This document shows, piece by piece, positions 19,430 to 29,869 of a DNA stretch of 36,871 nt. The notes beneath the pieces were generated by a model, which saw nothing but the letters and a program-made list of their open reading frames with translations, searched no databases and had not been told where the DNA came from. Source of the stretch: Zancudomyces culisetae (lineage: Eukaryota > Kickxellomycota > Harpellomycetes > Harpellales > Legeriomycetaceae). The stretch spans positions 1-36,871 of the forward strand of contig LSSK01000134.1 in assembly GCA_001969505.1 (NCBI GenBank), in the 5' to 3' direction. The position numbers were made by a program, and so were the translations under genes. Every line of letters begins with the position of its first letter. Position 1 is the stretch's first letter.

Positions 19430-22400
19430 TTAAGGTTGCAGAGAAAGAGAAAGATCAATGGAATTCCATTTACTCTTGCCGTCGCTGTTGCTAACAATTG
19501 ATTCGAAGCTAGCGTTGTCACATATGGCTGCGTCACAGGAGAGGGGAAGGTTTGCGGGGTTGATGTAGGTCTCAGCAGCGGCTAATATGTCAGCTGTGGT
19601 GACATCAAGAATGGCTTGACGTCGAGTCTGGCGCATATCATCAGTGATTCCGGTGCGGAAGTAGGTCTTTCCTTGTTGATACGAGGCGATGGGCGAGTCG
19701 ATGTCTTTAAAGACAGACAGCTTGGCTTGGTCTAGTAGCTTTGCAGCGATTGCATCCTTAGAGGACGAAACAAAAGTGTGGGAGCGATCAAAAGTCGAAA
19801 GTGAGAATTGTGGGTTGGGATCGCGATACGAAAAGAATGATAGCAGACCAGTAATGGGCGAAAACAAGCATCCTGACCCGTATGCTCCATTGAGCTCACG
19901 GATCTGTGGGTGCAGGTGGTTGGGACCCAACAGTTTACTCAGAACCTGTAGTACAGCCGAGTCGTGGTGTGAATATGTTGGACCAGTCTTGATCGCACGC
20001 GCTGCAAAGTTGGTGGCAAAAGGCAGTTTAAATGCTGTGTTTGAGTTTGGACTGGGAACAAACCAGCTGACATTAGTGCTCTCATTGCCAAAGGCAGCCG
20101 AACGTGCTGCAAAGGCCGAAGTCAATAGCTTAGATAGTTGTTGGGTGTTTTGATCAGCAGCAGTTTCGGTAGATACATTGATGGCAACCTTGATGCTACT
20201 GGCCAGAACAGCCTTTTGGATCTGTTTGAGTTTTGACACAACATCGTCGATGTTGGCAGAACTCAAGCGGCCAATAAATTGCACCTGCCCCAGCCCACTT
20301 GTGAGATAATTGAAATGTGCTTCGTGGTCCAAATCTTTTGCTGCCAAGTTCATTGCATACCCATGTCCACTACCTACAACTTTGTTGAACGCACCAGCTG
20401 CACTCGCTGTGATAAGGGTCTGCAAGCGTGTGGCATGTTTTTCAAAGTCGGTTTCTGCTACCAACTCGCCGTACAATCTGTACATATGTGCTACATCAGC
20501 ATCCAGACAGTTGGAGCCAATAGATATTCCAAACTGCACATCATTATTTGGATCAGCATAATCCGATGCTACGTATGGTGAAATTGAGAATCCACCGGTT
20601 CGCAGGTTGATTTCAGTTTCAAGTTCAGCCATGGATTTGTCACGAGTACCCAAGTATGTCAAACTATCACAGAACAGTGTCAAGTATGGGATAAGCTCAC
20701 TATCCAGCACAGATCCTTGGTTGAGACTGTGAAGTGCTGTGACATAGCTGATTCCGTTTGTCTTGGGAGTGATTCTTGTTTGTACAGGTACTTTGTTGAT
20801 GCTGCAATGATCCAGCACATATCTAGTAGTTTGTTTGTCAACCTGGCTAAGTTTGAGAGAGGGAAGACATTCCTCATCCTTTTCTTCGTCTTCTTGTTCG
20901 GTTTGCTTGGTTTGCTTCGATTTTTGGGACGCCAAGTACTCTTCAATAACTTGGGCAGTCAGTTTTTGCTCCTGTATTTCAAGTTTGGCTGAATAGTCAG
21001 GATTGGCCTTCATCAGTAGCTTCATTTTGTGTTGAGAATTCAGTAGATATTTTTCAATAAGTTCCTTAAAGATATCCTGGTTAACTGCCAGTTTTTCCTT
21101 AATTTTATTCAAGTTTTCTTCATATTCAATCAGCTCGATAGGATTCTTGTTCCCCAAAAACCAGCTTGCGTTTATGCTCTTCATAACGTTCATTCCAAAA
21201 TGCGCACTATCATGCTTGACCATCAATTCGAGACTGTGTATTGCAGCATCTATACGCATGGGTTCAAACCCATCACGATGCACCTGCCCAATTGTCTGCG
21301 TAATTGCCTGGTCTATGCGTTCCAAGTCCTGTCGTGACACGCCTTGGCACCCAATTGTCAGCGATGTTTCTCTGGTCTGATTGTTGTATCCACTGTTTGC
21401 CGAGTAGTCTGCACACAACCCACTATCTATCAGCGCCTTGTGCATCGGTGCAGATGTACCATTTAACAGCAATGTTGAAAATAGCCCTGCCACAAAAGTT
21501 TCATAAGTATTGTTGACTTCGTTCATCAGATAGCTCACTGAATATTTATTTTGTTTCTCTACGCTCTCTGCGCTCTCAACTGGCCCCTCAATCTCAACAA
21601 AAAATTCGCCCCCTTCTCTTTCAACGCTGTGCTTGATGTTATCCAAGTCTTGCTGTTTATGTGGCTCTAGCCGTGAATAGTTGCCTAGAATTTTGCTCAC
21701 ACGCTTCAACTGTGGTTCCAATTCAAAGCTTCCGTAAGAATAAAACTTGCTATTGCTTGGATGATAATGTGTTTTATAAAACTCTACCAACTCTTCATAT
21801 CCAAGCTTTGGTACCTCCATTGGCTCTCCTCCACTTTCGTATTGGTATGTAGTTCCCTTGAAAAAACTTTGATCACCCTTTGATTGTAGCACATTATCGG
21901 CATCTGAAAACACACCCTTCATTTCATTGTAGACCACTCCTTTAATCTCAAACTTGTTTCCATCCTTTGCATCCTGCCCCTCTTCTGTCTTTTCCAATCG
22001 CCATCCTTCCTGCTCGAAATCTTTTTTTCGGAGCAAGGGGTTAAAGACAGCATCCAAATATACCTCTTGCAAGTTTTGGTAGTCTTGCATATTCTGCGTG
22101 GAAAAGGGATACTGTGTGTAGTTATGTGCTGTCCAAGCATTCATGAATGTCGATAGAGATCTATTGAGCATTTTGAAAAATGGATCACGTACAGGATAAT
22201 TTTTGCTCCCACACAGCGCCACGTGTTCCAAGATATGCGGAATACCTTTGCTGTTGCTTGGGGAAGTGTTGAAGCCCACGCTGAACACGTTGTTACTGTC
22301 GTCTTTGCCCAAGTGTAACCACTGAGCTCCTGTTCTTGTATCTTCTAGTATGACTGCATCAATATCATATTCTTTAATTTTTTTCACTTTTTTGACCTCA

Positions 22401-22678
22401 AAGCCCTCAATCACCTGGCCAACCGTATACTCCTTTCTAATATATCCTGCTTTTGCCCCTGCTTTCTTTGCCAATCCTCCCTGGCTTAGTTCTATCGAGT
22501 AACTTCTCCTGGCTCCATTGTATTGGTGACAAATACTAGTTTTGTTTGACTGAGCACTACTCTTGGCTATTTTTATGTGAGCGGGAATTGCGGAAAAATT
22601 TCGGGTCAAAGCTGTTTTGCTAACCTTAACATTCTTTGGGACTAGTTTTCTGTTTAAAATTCGAGGTGATTTTAACAT
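19430..22678 (-). CDS. CYM1: Mitochondrial presequence protease CYM1/PreP
   Basis: Single exon, 1082 aa (S. cerevisiae Cym1 989). M16C metallopeptidase that degrades cleaved presequences and other peptides in the matrix. The inverted zinc motif HILEH is at 148-152 in GIPHILEHVALCGSKNYPVRDPF, with the distal ligand E252 in VVYNEMKGV. STFMNAWTAHNYTQYPF is the family's substrate-cavity segment. The C-terminal half has IRELNGAYGSGCLFSP, the conserved Arg/Tyr region of the second peptidase-like domain. The first 60 or so residues are basic and hydroxylated, a plausible targeting sequence, and longer than in yeast. Lys/Glu-rich insert at about 595-610. It converges with MRC1, 245 bp between stops. 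Confidence 0.96.
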   Translation of the reverse strand: MLKSPRILNRKLVPKNVKVSKTALTRNFSAIPAHIKIAKSSAQSNKTSICHQYNGARRSYSIELSQGGLAKKAGAKAGYIRKEYTVGQVIEGFEVKKVKKIKEYDIDAVILEDTRTGAQWLHLGKDDSNNVFSVGFNTSPSNSKGIPHILEHVALCGSKNYPVRDPFFKMLNRSLSTFMNAWTAHNYTQYPFSTQNMQDYQNLQEVYLDAVFNPLLRKKDFEQEGWRLEKTEEGQDAKDGNKFEIKGVVYNEMKGVFSDADNVLQSKGDQSFFKGTTYQYESGGEPMEVPKLGYEELVEFYKTHYHPSNSKFYSYGSFELEPQLKRVSKILGNYSRLEPHKQQDLDNIKHSVEREGGEFFVEIEGPVESAESVEKQNKYSVSYLMNEVNNTYETFVAGLFSTLLLNGTSAPMHKALIDSGLCADYSANSGYNNQTRETSLTIGCQGVSRQDLERIDQAITQTIGQVHRDGFEPMRIDAAIHSLELMVKHDSAHFGMNVMKSINASWFLGNKNPIELIEYEENLNKIKEKLAVNQDIFKELIEKYLLNSQHKMKLLMKANPDYSAKLEIQEQKLTAQVIEEYLASQKSKQTKQTEQEDEEKDEECLPSLKLSQVDKQTTRYVLDHCSINKVPVQTRITPKTNGISYVTALHSLNQGSVLDSELIPYLTLFCDSLTYLGTRDKSMAELETEINLRTGGFSISPYVASDYADPNNDVQFGISIGSNCLDADVAHMYRLYGELVAETDFEKHATRLQTLITASAAGAFNKVVGSGHGYAMNLAAKDLDHEAHFNYLTSGLGQVQFIGRLSSANIDDVVSKLKQIQKAVLASSIKVAINVSTETAADQNTQQLSKLLTSAFAARSAAFGNESTNVSWFVPSPNSNTAFKLPFATNFAARAIKTGPTYSHHDSAVLQVLSKLLGPNHLHPQIRELNGAYGSGCLFSPITGLLSFFSYRDPNPQFSLSTFDRSHTFVSSSKDAIAAKLLDQAKLSVFKDIDSPIASYQQGKTYFRTGITDDMRQTRRQAILDVTTADILAAAETYINPANLPLSCDAAICDNASFESIVSNSDGKSKWNSIDLSLSLQP

Positions 22679-24061
22679 TTTTGTATTTATTTTTATGATT
22701 GATTCTTATCTTTTATATTTTTTTAAATTTTCCTTTAAAGTAATCCCTTGGTTCTATTTAGTTAAAAATTGTGAATACTCTTGAAAAGTATATTTCTTGG
22801 GTTAAATAGTTTTTCCTGAGAGCAGAAAGAATTGGGTTTCGAAAAAAAAATAGCCTTGGATAATAAAATTGCAAATCAAAAATAAAAGCCAAGTGTTTCT
22901 CCCTTCTTTTCTATCCAATCTAATTCCCCAAGTATTCGATTCCAACTATTCATTTTTTTGGCGTGATCTAACAAACTTTTTTTTCTTCAATTAAGCACTA
23001 CTCTGGCATCCTTGTTGAAGTCCAGTACAGAATCCAGACTCGAACTATATATAAAATTATCTGCACAGCATTTATGTCGTATGTAGAATCTTTGGTTTCC
23101 ATTTTAACATGTTGGCCTTGTTGATGGATAGTGGTGAAGCTAAAACAATTCATTTGAGTGCATCCGATTAGCTTCCCCACTTTCTACAACTTTTGTATAA
23201 TGGTTGTTCTTAATATTATGTACATCGATTAATAGTATTTTTCACCGGTTTGATACTTTCATATCCATGCTTCTCTAGCAGTAATACAGGTAAATATATT
23301 TGCCAAAAAGATCGCTCCAACCCAACTTCAACAATGTCATTACCATTAATCGTTTTTTGCTGTTTGGTATACACAGTTTTCTTATAAATGTCTATAGGTT
23401 TCTTTTGGTGCTAAAAATATGCTTAAATCAAGAAATGGCACTAAATATTTATGATTATACAGAAAAAATGCTAGAATAACCACAATTCTTGCATTTATAT
23501 ATGTTCATAAAGAATGAATGAAGCGATAAGTGTTGGTAGTTACTCTCAAAGGTTACTATACTTTGTTTATTGTGTATACTCTGCACTTTATGTCTTGAGT
23601 CTTGAGTCTTGCGTCTTGTACCTTGTATTTTGGTCCTTCTAAGAAAATTTGTATGATAGGATCAGTTAAGCAGTGAAATGAACAGTAAAGGTCTACACGC
23701 TATTGGCTAACCGTATTTTTTTTTTTGGATAATTGCCAGTTCACCAAATGATCCGTGGCTTCTAGTATTTTATACACATGACTGGACAAATCGGCGTAGA
23801 AATTGAAAAATCATCGTAAACAGAGTTGTTAATGGCTGCAAACAAAAGCCTAACTGCCAATTACACTAGTGCTTTTTATTATTGTTGCTATTTTTTTTGG
23901 CTCGTTTAGTTGTATTGATTAGGCTAGTACCTTGAATAAGGATATTAAAATTAAGCATATATTATTATTACTATTAGCTAAAATAAACAGCCAACAAAAG
24001 GAAAAAAATAAATAAAAAGAACAACCCAAATCGAAATATACACCCGTAAATACCATCAATA
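22679..24061. other. Divergent intergenic region between CYM1 and NBL1
   Basis: 1.4 kb, AT-rich, two promoters. A minus-strand open frame at 22998-23180 has no family resemblance. Degenerate CTTGAGT-like repeats occur at about 23590-23625. A T-loop-like string on the minus strand near 23040 lacks pairing arms, so it is not a tRNA. Confidence 0.5.
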
Positions 24062-24548
24062 ATGTCTACTTGTGACTCGAATTCGTTAAAGCAGAAATCT
24101 TCAGAGTTTGAGATTGATTTCGATGTCGATACTAGGGATCTTAATTCTATTTATACAAATTTTGATTCTGAAGGTAAACTAAAACTTCTTTAATTACAAT
24201 AGTTCAATTTAATATAATACAAAAAAGTGGATTTTATCTAACGTTTAAATAGAGTATCTAAATTCTACTCGACATCCCAATAGTTCTACTTTATAGTACC
24301 GCTTTGGTGTATAAAAAATAGTAAACGCAAAAATATATGAGGTGGAATTAAAACACAAAATTAATGTCATGGAACTGCAGTATGTTTTTGAAAAAGGAAT
24401 ACGAGAGATACCAGAGGAAATACGAAACATGACACTTCGAGAATTTTTGGAGGAATACAAGGATAAAATGAGCATTGGAGATTTGATGAAGCGAACACAT
24501 CCTGACAATCTGAGAAAAATCGTGGAATTTGAAAAGGAAGTGTTATAA
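24062..24548 (+). CDS. NBL1: Borealin N-terminal-like protein (NBL1), chromosomal passenger complex
   Basis: Two exons: 24062-24173 and 24322-24548 (TAA), intron 148 nt (donor GTAAAC, acceptor ATAG); 112 aa. The joined product has NFDSEVNAKIYEVELKHKI, then KGIREIPEEIRNMTLREFLEEY. From family knowledge this fits borealin/Nbl1: an FD-x-E-V start of the long helix that joins INCENP and survivin, then IP/LP-x-x-(L/I)-R-x-M-x-x-x-(D/E)-(F/Y). Nbl1 targets Aurora B/Ipl1 to centromeres and the spindle midzone. S. cerevisiae Nbl1 is 73 aa and also has an intron. The acidic 30-residue N-terminus and the C-terminal extension are extra. Other upstream AG acceptors hit stops, so the exon 2 start is well constrained. 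Confidence 0.7.
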
Positions 24549-25198
24549 TACAGCTGTACATCACGTGTAATATTTATAATAGCACTGTGTCATGGAGCGT
24601 ATCTGTCTTATTTTTTTCTTTGATTCTTTTTTTTTTCACAATTAATTTTCGAGAGTTTAAAAGGTCTTGATAGACCCATGCCATATTCACAGGATTATAC
24701 TATGATAGCAAGTTTCCGATATACCTAGAATTTATCCCGTGATACCCTATTCATATGTACTTATTTTTGTATATTAAATATAACTATACTAAAGGAAAAC
24801 GCCTGACAAACGTTTCTGGGTGGTCTGGTAATAGCCCAGCTCTACCAAAGATTTTTTATTCTTGTGAGTTTTGCTGTTTTAGATGCCAGTTATTTCCAGC
24901 TTTATACAACCCAGCGAAAAGGATGTTATCATTCAGCTACGTCTGGTTATCTGCTTGTTTATTGCAGGGCATTGATGCTATCATTACAAGAGTTTTCTAA
25001 CTGTAGTTCTGAGCTGGGATGAAATAACACGAAAACCGATTTTGATTTTGAATATTGCTTTCGAGGAATTGAAAAGATTGATTTTCTGGCAAATAAAATA
25101 CTAGTATTCAATAATCTAAAATTTTTTTTAGTACGCTAAATACACGAATAGAAAAAAATAGTACAGGAGCTTGCTCACAAATAAATAAATTTTGTAAA
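24549..25198. other. Intergenic between NBL1 and Aquarius
   Basis: 650 bp. The part from about 24790 to 25015 is less AT-rich than its flanks and includes CTGGG/CCCAG arms at about 24820-24842. An 81-codon open frame (24755-25000) has no family resemblance. Possibly a noncoding RNA; no diagnostic box was identified. Confidence 0.4.
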
Positions 25199-28100
25199 AT
25201 GGTCAAAGAGGGAAGAGGTAGCAAAAAACAAAGGGGGGATGGGTTGGAGGAGTTGTCGAGCAAACATTGGAAAGGTCAGAATGTCCATTTTGACGACAGG
25301 GTTGTCGAGAAAGTTTATAAAGGCTGGGTTTTAACACGAGATGAGGAAAAGCTGGGTAGATTGGAATTGTCTGAATTTTTTGAAAAGGTACATATTGTTT
25401 AAATATAATAGATAATCTTTTAATAAAACGATTGAAGAAAAAAAATGGTGAGAATAATTGTATTAACACAATATCGAATAATGAAATAGTATCTATGGCG
25501 ATTCTTTGGAGATGGAAAAGGAGCAAACGAAAAGTCAGCTGTTAATGAGGAGTTTATGTTGACAATGATAGCAGTCCTTTCGAAAAAGTATGAGGAAAAA
25601 GTACTTGATTGGGAAGAAATGCGGAAGGCCGAGGGAGGGGAGGAAAAAATATCAAAGTTTATGGAGCAATACTATGCGTATTACTATAGAACATTGAAAG
25701 AAAAAAGTAATGATATGTGGAAAAGAAGAAAATTGCTAAACGTGTTGCAGAAGACTATACTGAGTTTGGAGGTGGATTGTATTAGAAAAGAAGTGGCAAA
25801 AATAGTGGGAATGGATGTATGGCGAGGAGTGCTCAGTAAAGAAAAGAGAAAGGAAAAAATAGGCAACCAAGAGGGGTTGAAAAAACTGTGGAAGCACAAG
25901 GAGAAGAAAAGAAAGGAGCAGAGTCCAGAGGAAAGGATGCAAAAAGATATGGAAGCAGGGTTGTTGTTGGAAATAACAAGAGATCTTGTTAGATGTATGT
26001 ATGTGACTCCAGAAAAGGACAGCGAGGAGGAGGTACTAAAGTATGTAGAAAAGGTGCTCGAATTTGTGATAGACTTGATAGGACAGCTGTCGACCAGACG
26101 ATTTTTCAACACCATACTGAGCGAATTTGGTCTTACAACAATAATTATGGAAAGCCCATTAATGAAAAACAGGAGAAATCACGATAGGTTGATCAAAGTC
26201 GTACGACAGTTGGAGTACTTCATAGGATTTCCTATAGAGGATATAACGGGGAGAGAGCTTAGCAAGCTGGAAATCGAAAAGAGCAAATACAAATCAATCA
26301 ATGAACTGCAAATGAAAATATTTGGAAGCAGTGATGGTAAAGAACGAAGTCGAAGACTGGCTGTAAGCAGTATTAGAGAGTTTGGAGCGGCTGAAAGGTT
26401 GGAGGCAGAGCTGGTGAGTATGTCAGTTGAAGAACGAGCTTCTGTGCTGGAAATGGCAAAAATAGAAAAGGAAAACGTGTTAATTGATACAGAGTTGGAA
26501 AATATCGATGTTGAGAAGATTAGAATTAAGGTGATGGCTAGGAAATATCAGATAAAGGGGATCGATAGGGTGAGAGAAATGGAGAGCCAGGGGTACTATC
26601 CAACAGAGAAGGACATGAAGACGGATAAAGGTGGGAGGGGTGTTGAGGATGAAGAAAGCGATGAAGGGAAGAGATATATAGGGAACAAGCTGAATCAACA
26701 ATTTTTGAGTCTTAGAGACTACCTAGTTAGGAACTATCAAGTGTATAGACAAGCAAGCTTTTATGACATCAAACAAGACATAATGCAAGTAATCCGCCAA
26801 ATGAAGCCACAACGAATAGATACTACGGCAGGATACATAGATGTACTTCAGCCGAGAGAGACAGTTTTCGGGGGATGGAGCAGAATGGGGGTAAAAATAA
26901 AAGAAATAGCTGTGGTAGGGATGGGGAAAAGGAGAATAGGTGAAGATGTGCTTAGCAAAACAGAAGTGCAGATAAGGGTGGCATTGACAGGAGAGTATAT
27001 GAACAGCGTTAGGCAGGAATGGTACTCGGAGTTGAAGGCGGGTGATCATATATTCTTGGTGGAGGTAGACATGTTTAATATTAAAAAGTTGCGAGGATGT
27101 CAAGTGTTGAGATTTTTGGATGCAAATGATAAACTTGTTACAGCAGAAACAAAGGAGCAGGGTTGGGGCAGCATTATAGCCGAGATTGATCCAACAGCAT
27201 TTTCTCAAACGCACGAATACAATAGCAGCGATGGGACTGATGATGAGGTTGATGGTGGTGGGGATGTGGCAGGGCACGGGGATGAATTTAAATACAATCT
27301 ATTGGTGCGAAGAAATCCTCAAAGCAATAGCTTTAAATCGGTGTTGGAAGCGACTATTGGAGCACTAAAGAATTATGAGCGGTTGCCGATCCCAGAATGG
27401 TTTAGAAATCGGATTATTGGGATTACTGCTAGCGAAAAATCGAATGAGAGCGGTAGTGAAGGGGCAAAACTGAATTTTGTGGATACGTTTGTGGATAAAC
27501 AGCACTTGCTGGAGTCATTCCCGGATTACCAGGTCGTATTTGATGAAAAAAGCAACAAGAAAAGGGACTGGAACCACTCTAACTGGACACTGGAATTCAA
27601 TGAAAAGACAAGAAATATTTCGGTTACATCAACAGTAGCTTCTTTGTCATCTTCATCAGTGTCAGTTTATGATCATTTAAAGCGAAATAGAATCCGGTTT
27701 ACTCCTATCCAAATCAAGGCCATCAAGTCAGGCATGTCAGATAATAACCAAACACCAACTCTGATAATAGGCCCACCAGGAACCGGCAAGACAGATGTGG
27801 CGGTGCAACTGATTAACAACCTGTATCACTCTTATCCGACACAAAAGACGCTGGTGATTACTCATAGCAATAACGCGCTTAACCAGATATTTGAGAAGGT
27901 GATTGACTTGAATATCAATCAAAGCCATTTGCTGCGGCTTGGACATGGCGAATATGATTTGAATGCCACCCAAAGCTACACCAAGTCTGGTCGAGTTGAT
28001 TCGTTTTTGGAAAGAAGATTAGAGTTGTTGGCACTAGTCGATAGATTGTCAAAGGCTTTGATTGAGGACAGCGACTTTTTTTATACCTGTGAAACTGCCA

Positions 28101-29713
28101 GCTATTTCTATGTTTCGAAGGTGGTGACAAAGTGGAATTTGTTTATTAGCAGTGTTGATGTAAATATGTCTCGTGACCAATTGATATCTCAATTTCCATT
28201 CACCTTGTTTTTCACGCGTGAAGCTGCAGCAAATTCCAGTGGAGAGCCAATTGCTGAAAATATTGATTTGTTCGAAGAGTGCAGCGACAACAAACAGATT
28301 CTAAAAAAGTGCAAAAAGCTCTTTAATAGCATAAAATCGGTCTTTGTGGAATTGGAGACGATTAGACCCTTTGAGCTGTTGCCGTCTAGCGGCGACAGAT
28401 CAAATTACTTGTTGACAAACACAGCAAGGATCGTAGCAATGACCAGCTCGCATGCAGCCATAAACTACTTTAACTTTATAAGGCTGGGTTTCACGTTTGA
28501 GAATGTGGTTATTGAAGAGGCAGCACAGCTGACCGAAATTGAAACGTTCTTGAGCTGCATCATTCAGGCAAATACTAACCAGAATACTCACAATGCCAAC
28601 GTCAATAGTAGTTGTGGCCCAAAGAGAATCGTGCTGATCGGTGATCCTTATCAGCTACCACCAGTCATCAAAAACCTAGAGCTGGCCAAGGCTACAAATC
28701 TTGACCAGTCTTTATTTGCACGGCTGATCAGGCTGAAAAACCCACATATAATGCTGGATAGACAGGCGCGTTGTCGACCACAACTAGCCGACCTGTTTAG
28801 ATGGAAATACCCCAATCTACTTGATTTGCATACCCTTCCTAGCTTGCTTGATTATAGACGAAACCCTGGCTTTGCCTACAACTTCCAGCTGATCAACATC
28901 TCACCATCAAAACACAACCGTGGCGAATCCGAGCCTTCTCGACACTTCATTGTTAATGTAGTTGAAGCAGAATATGCGGTTGCCTTGTTCCAGTATATGG
29001 CACTTATCGGTTACCCTCCACAAAAGATCTCTATTCTCACGCCTTACAATGGCCAGAAATCGCTTATTCTCGATATTTTGAACGTCAGGGTCAAAAACAA
29101 AGCGTATTTCCCCACTGTTTCGACTGTGGATCAGTACCAAGGTCTCCAAAACGACTACGTTATCCTCTCGCTAGTCAAAACTCGCACCATTGGCTACTTA
29201 CGTGACGTCCGCAGATTACTTGTCGCCTTTTCCAGAGCTCGGCTGGGGCTCTACGTTATTTGCCACAAAGACCTGTTCCTTTCCTACCCTTCCCTTTCCA
29301 ACTTTTTTGTTCCATTTTTGGAAAATGGTCGCGAATCTGCCAATTTATCTTTGGTTAAAAACGAAACCTACGATTTATTGCTGCCTTCATCTGAATACAA
29401 CGATACCAATGAGCTTTATTCATCTTCTGTCACTTCTGGACAACAAAAGGATGGCATGGATATCGATCATGACAAAGAGGGCAACACCTTTTTTGTTAGC
29501 GGACTCGATTCTCTTGGCAAACTAGTTTACCAGCATCAGTCGGGTTCTACTGGCACACATATGGATGTCGATAATGATGATGATGATAATAATAATGTCA
29601 GTTCTAGTGTTGAAAGTGCAAATGAGGGTGAGGATCAGGATCAGGATCAGGATCAGGATCAGGATCAGGATGAGGATGAGGACGGCAATGATAGTGATGA
29701 AGACTCTTCTTAG
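25199..29713 (+). CDS. AQR: Intron-binding spliceosomal helicase Aquarius (Cwf11/IBP160)
   Basis: Two exons: 25199-25387 (63 codons) and 25490-29713, intron 102 nt (donor GTACAT, acceptor ATAG); 1470 aa, near the human protein's length. The join restores SEFFEK/YLWRFFG at the N-terminal armadillo-like region. SLEVDCIRKEVAKI and LPTRRWFNTIL-like TRRFFNTILSEF follow, then FLSLRDYLVRNY and ETVFGGWSRMGVKI. The SF1 helicase part has GPPGTGKTDVAVQ (about 824), LVITHSNNALNQ, LLRLGHGE, YTCETASYF, VVIEEAAQLTEIETF, GDPYQLPPVIKN, STVDQYQGLQNDYVILS and VAFSRARLGLY. Aquarius binds introns upstream of the branch point, within the intron-binding complex. Sc lacks it. C-terminal tail acidic with an Asp-Gln repeat. 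Confidence 0.96.
29632..29671 (+). repeat. In-frame GATCAG hexanucleotide repeat in AQR tail
   Basis: About six GATCAG units encode alternating Asp-Gln, followed by Asp-Glu codons. A GAT/AAT trinucleotide run lies just upstream (about 29573-29595). Likely variable in length without breaking the frame. Confidence 0.9.
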
Positions 29714-29869
29714 CCTGCATTAATCAACCAGTTTTTATTTAATTTTTTTCTTTTTGCTACTATTTTTTTTTCGCGTTTAAATAGCCTGCGATTTAAATAA
29801 ATTGTTTCTTTATTTTATTTCTTGAGTATATTTATCAATCAAATTAAAGACTACATATTAAACATAAGC

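Noticed and set aside
21255-21275. GGGTTCAAACCC palindrome, tRNA-like
   Set aside because: It lies inside the CYM1 coding sequence, with no other tRNA element.
22990-23070. AGTTCGAGTCT on the minus strand, resembling a tRNA T-loop
   Set aside because: The flanking five-base arms do not pair and no D or anticodon arm can be placed.
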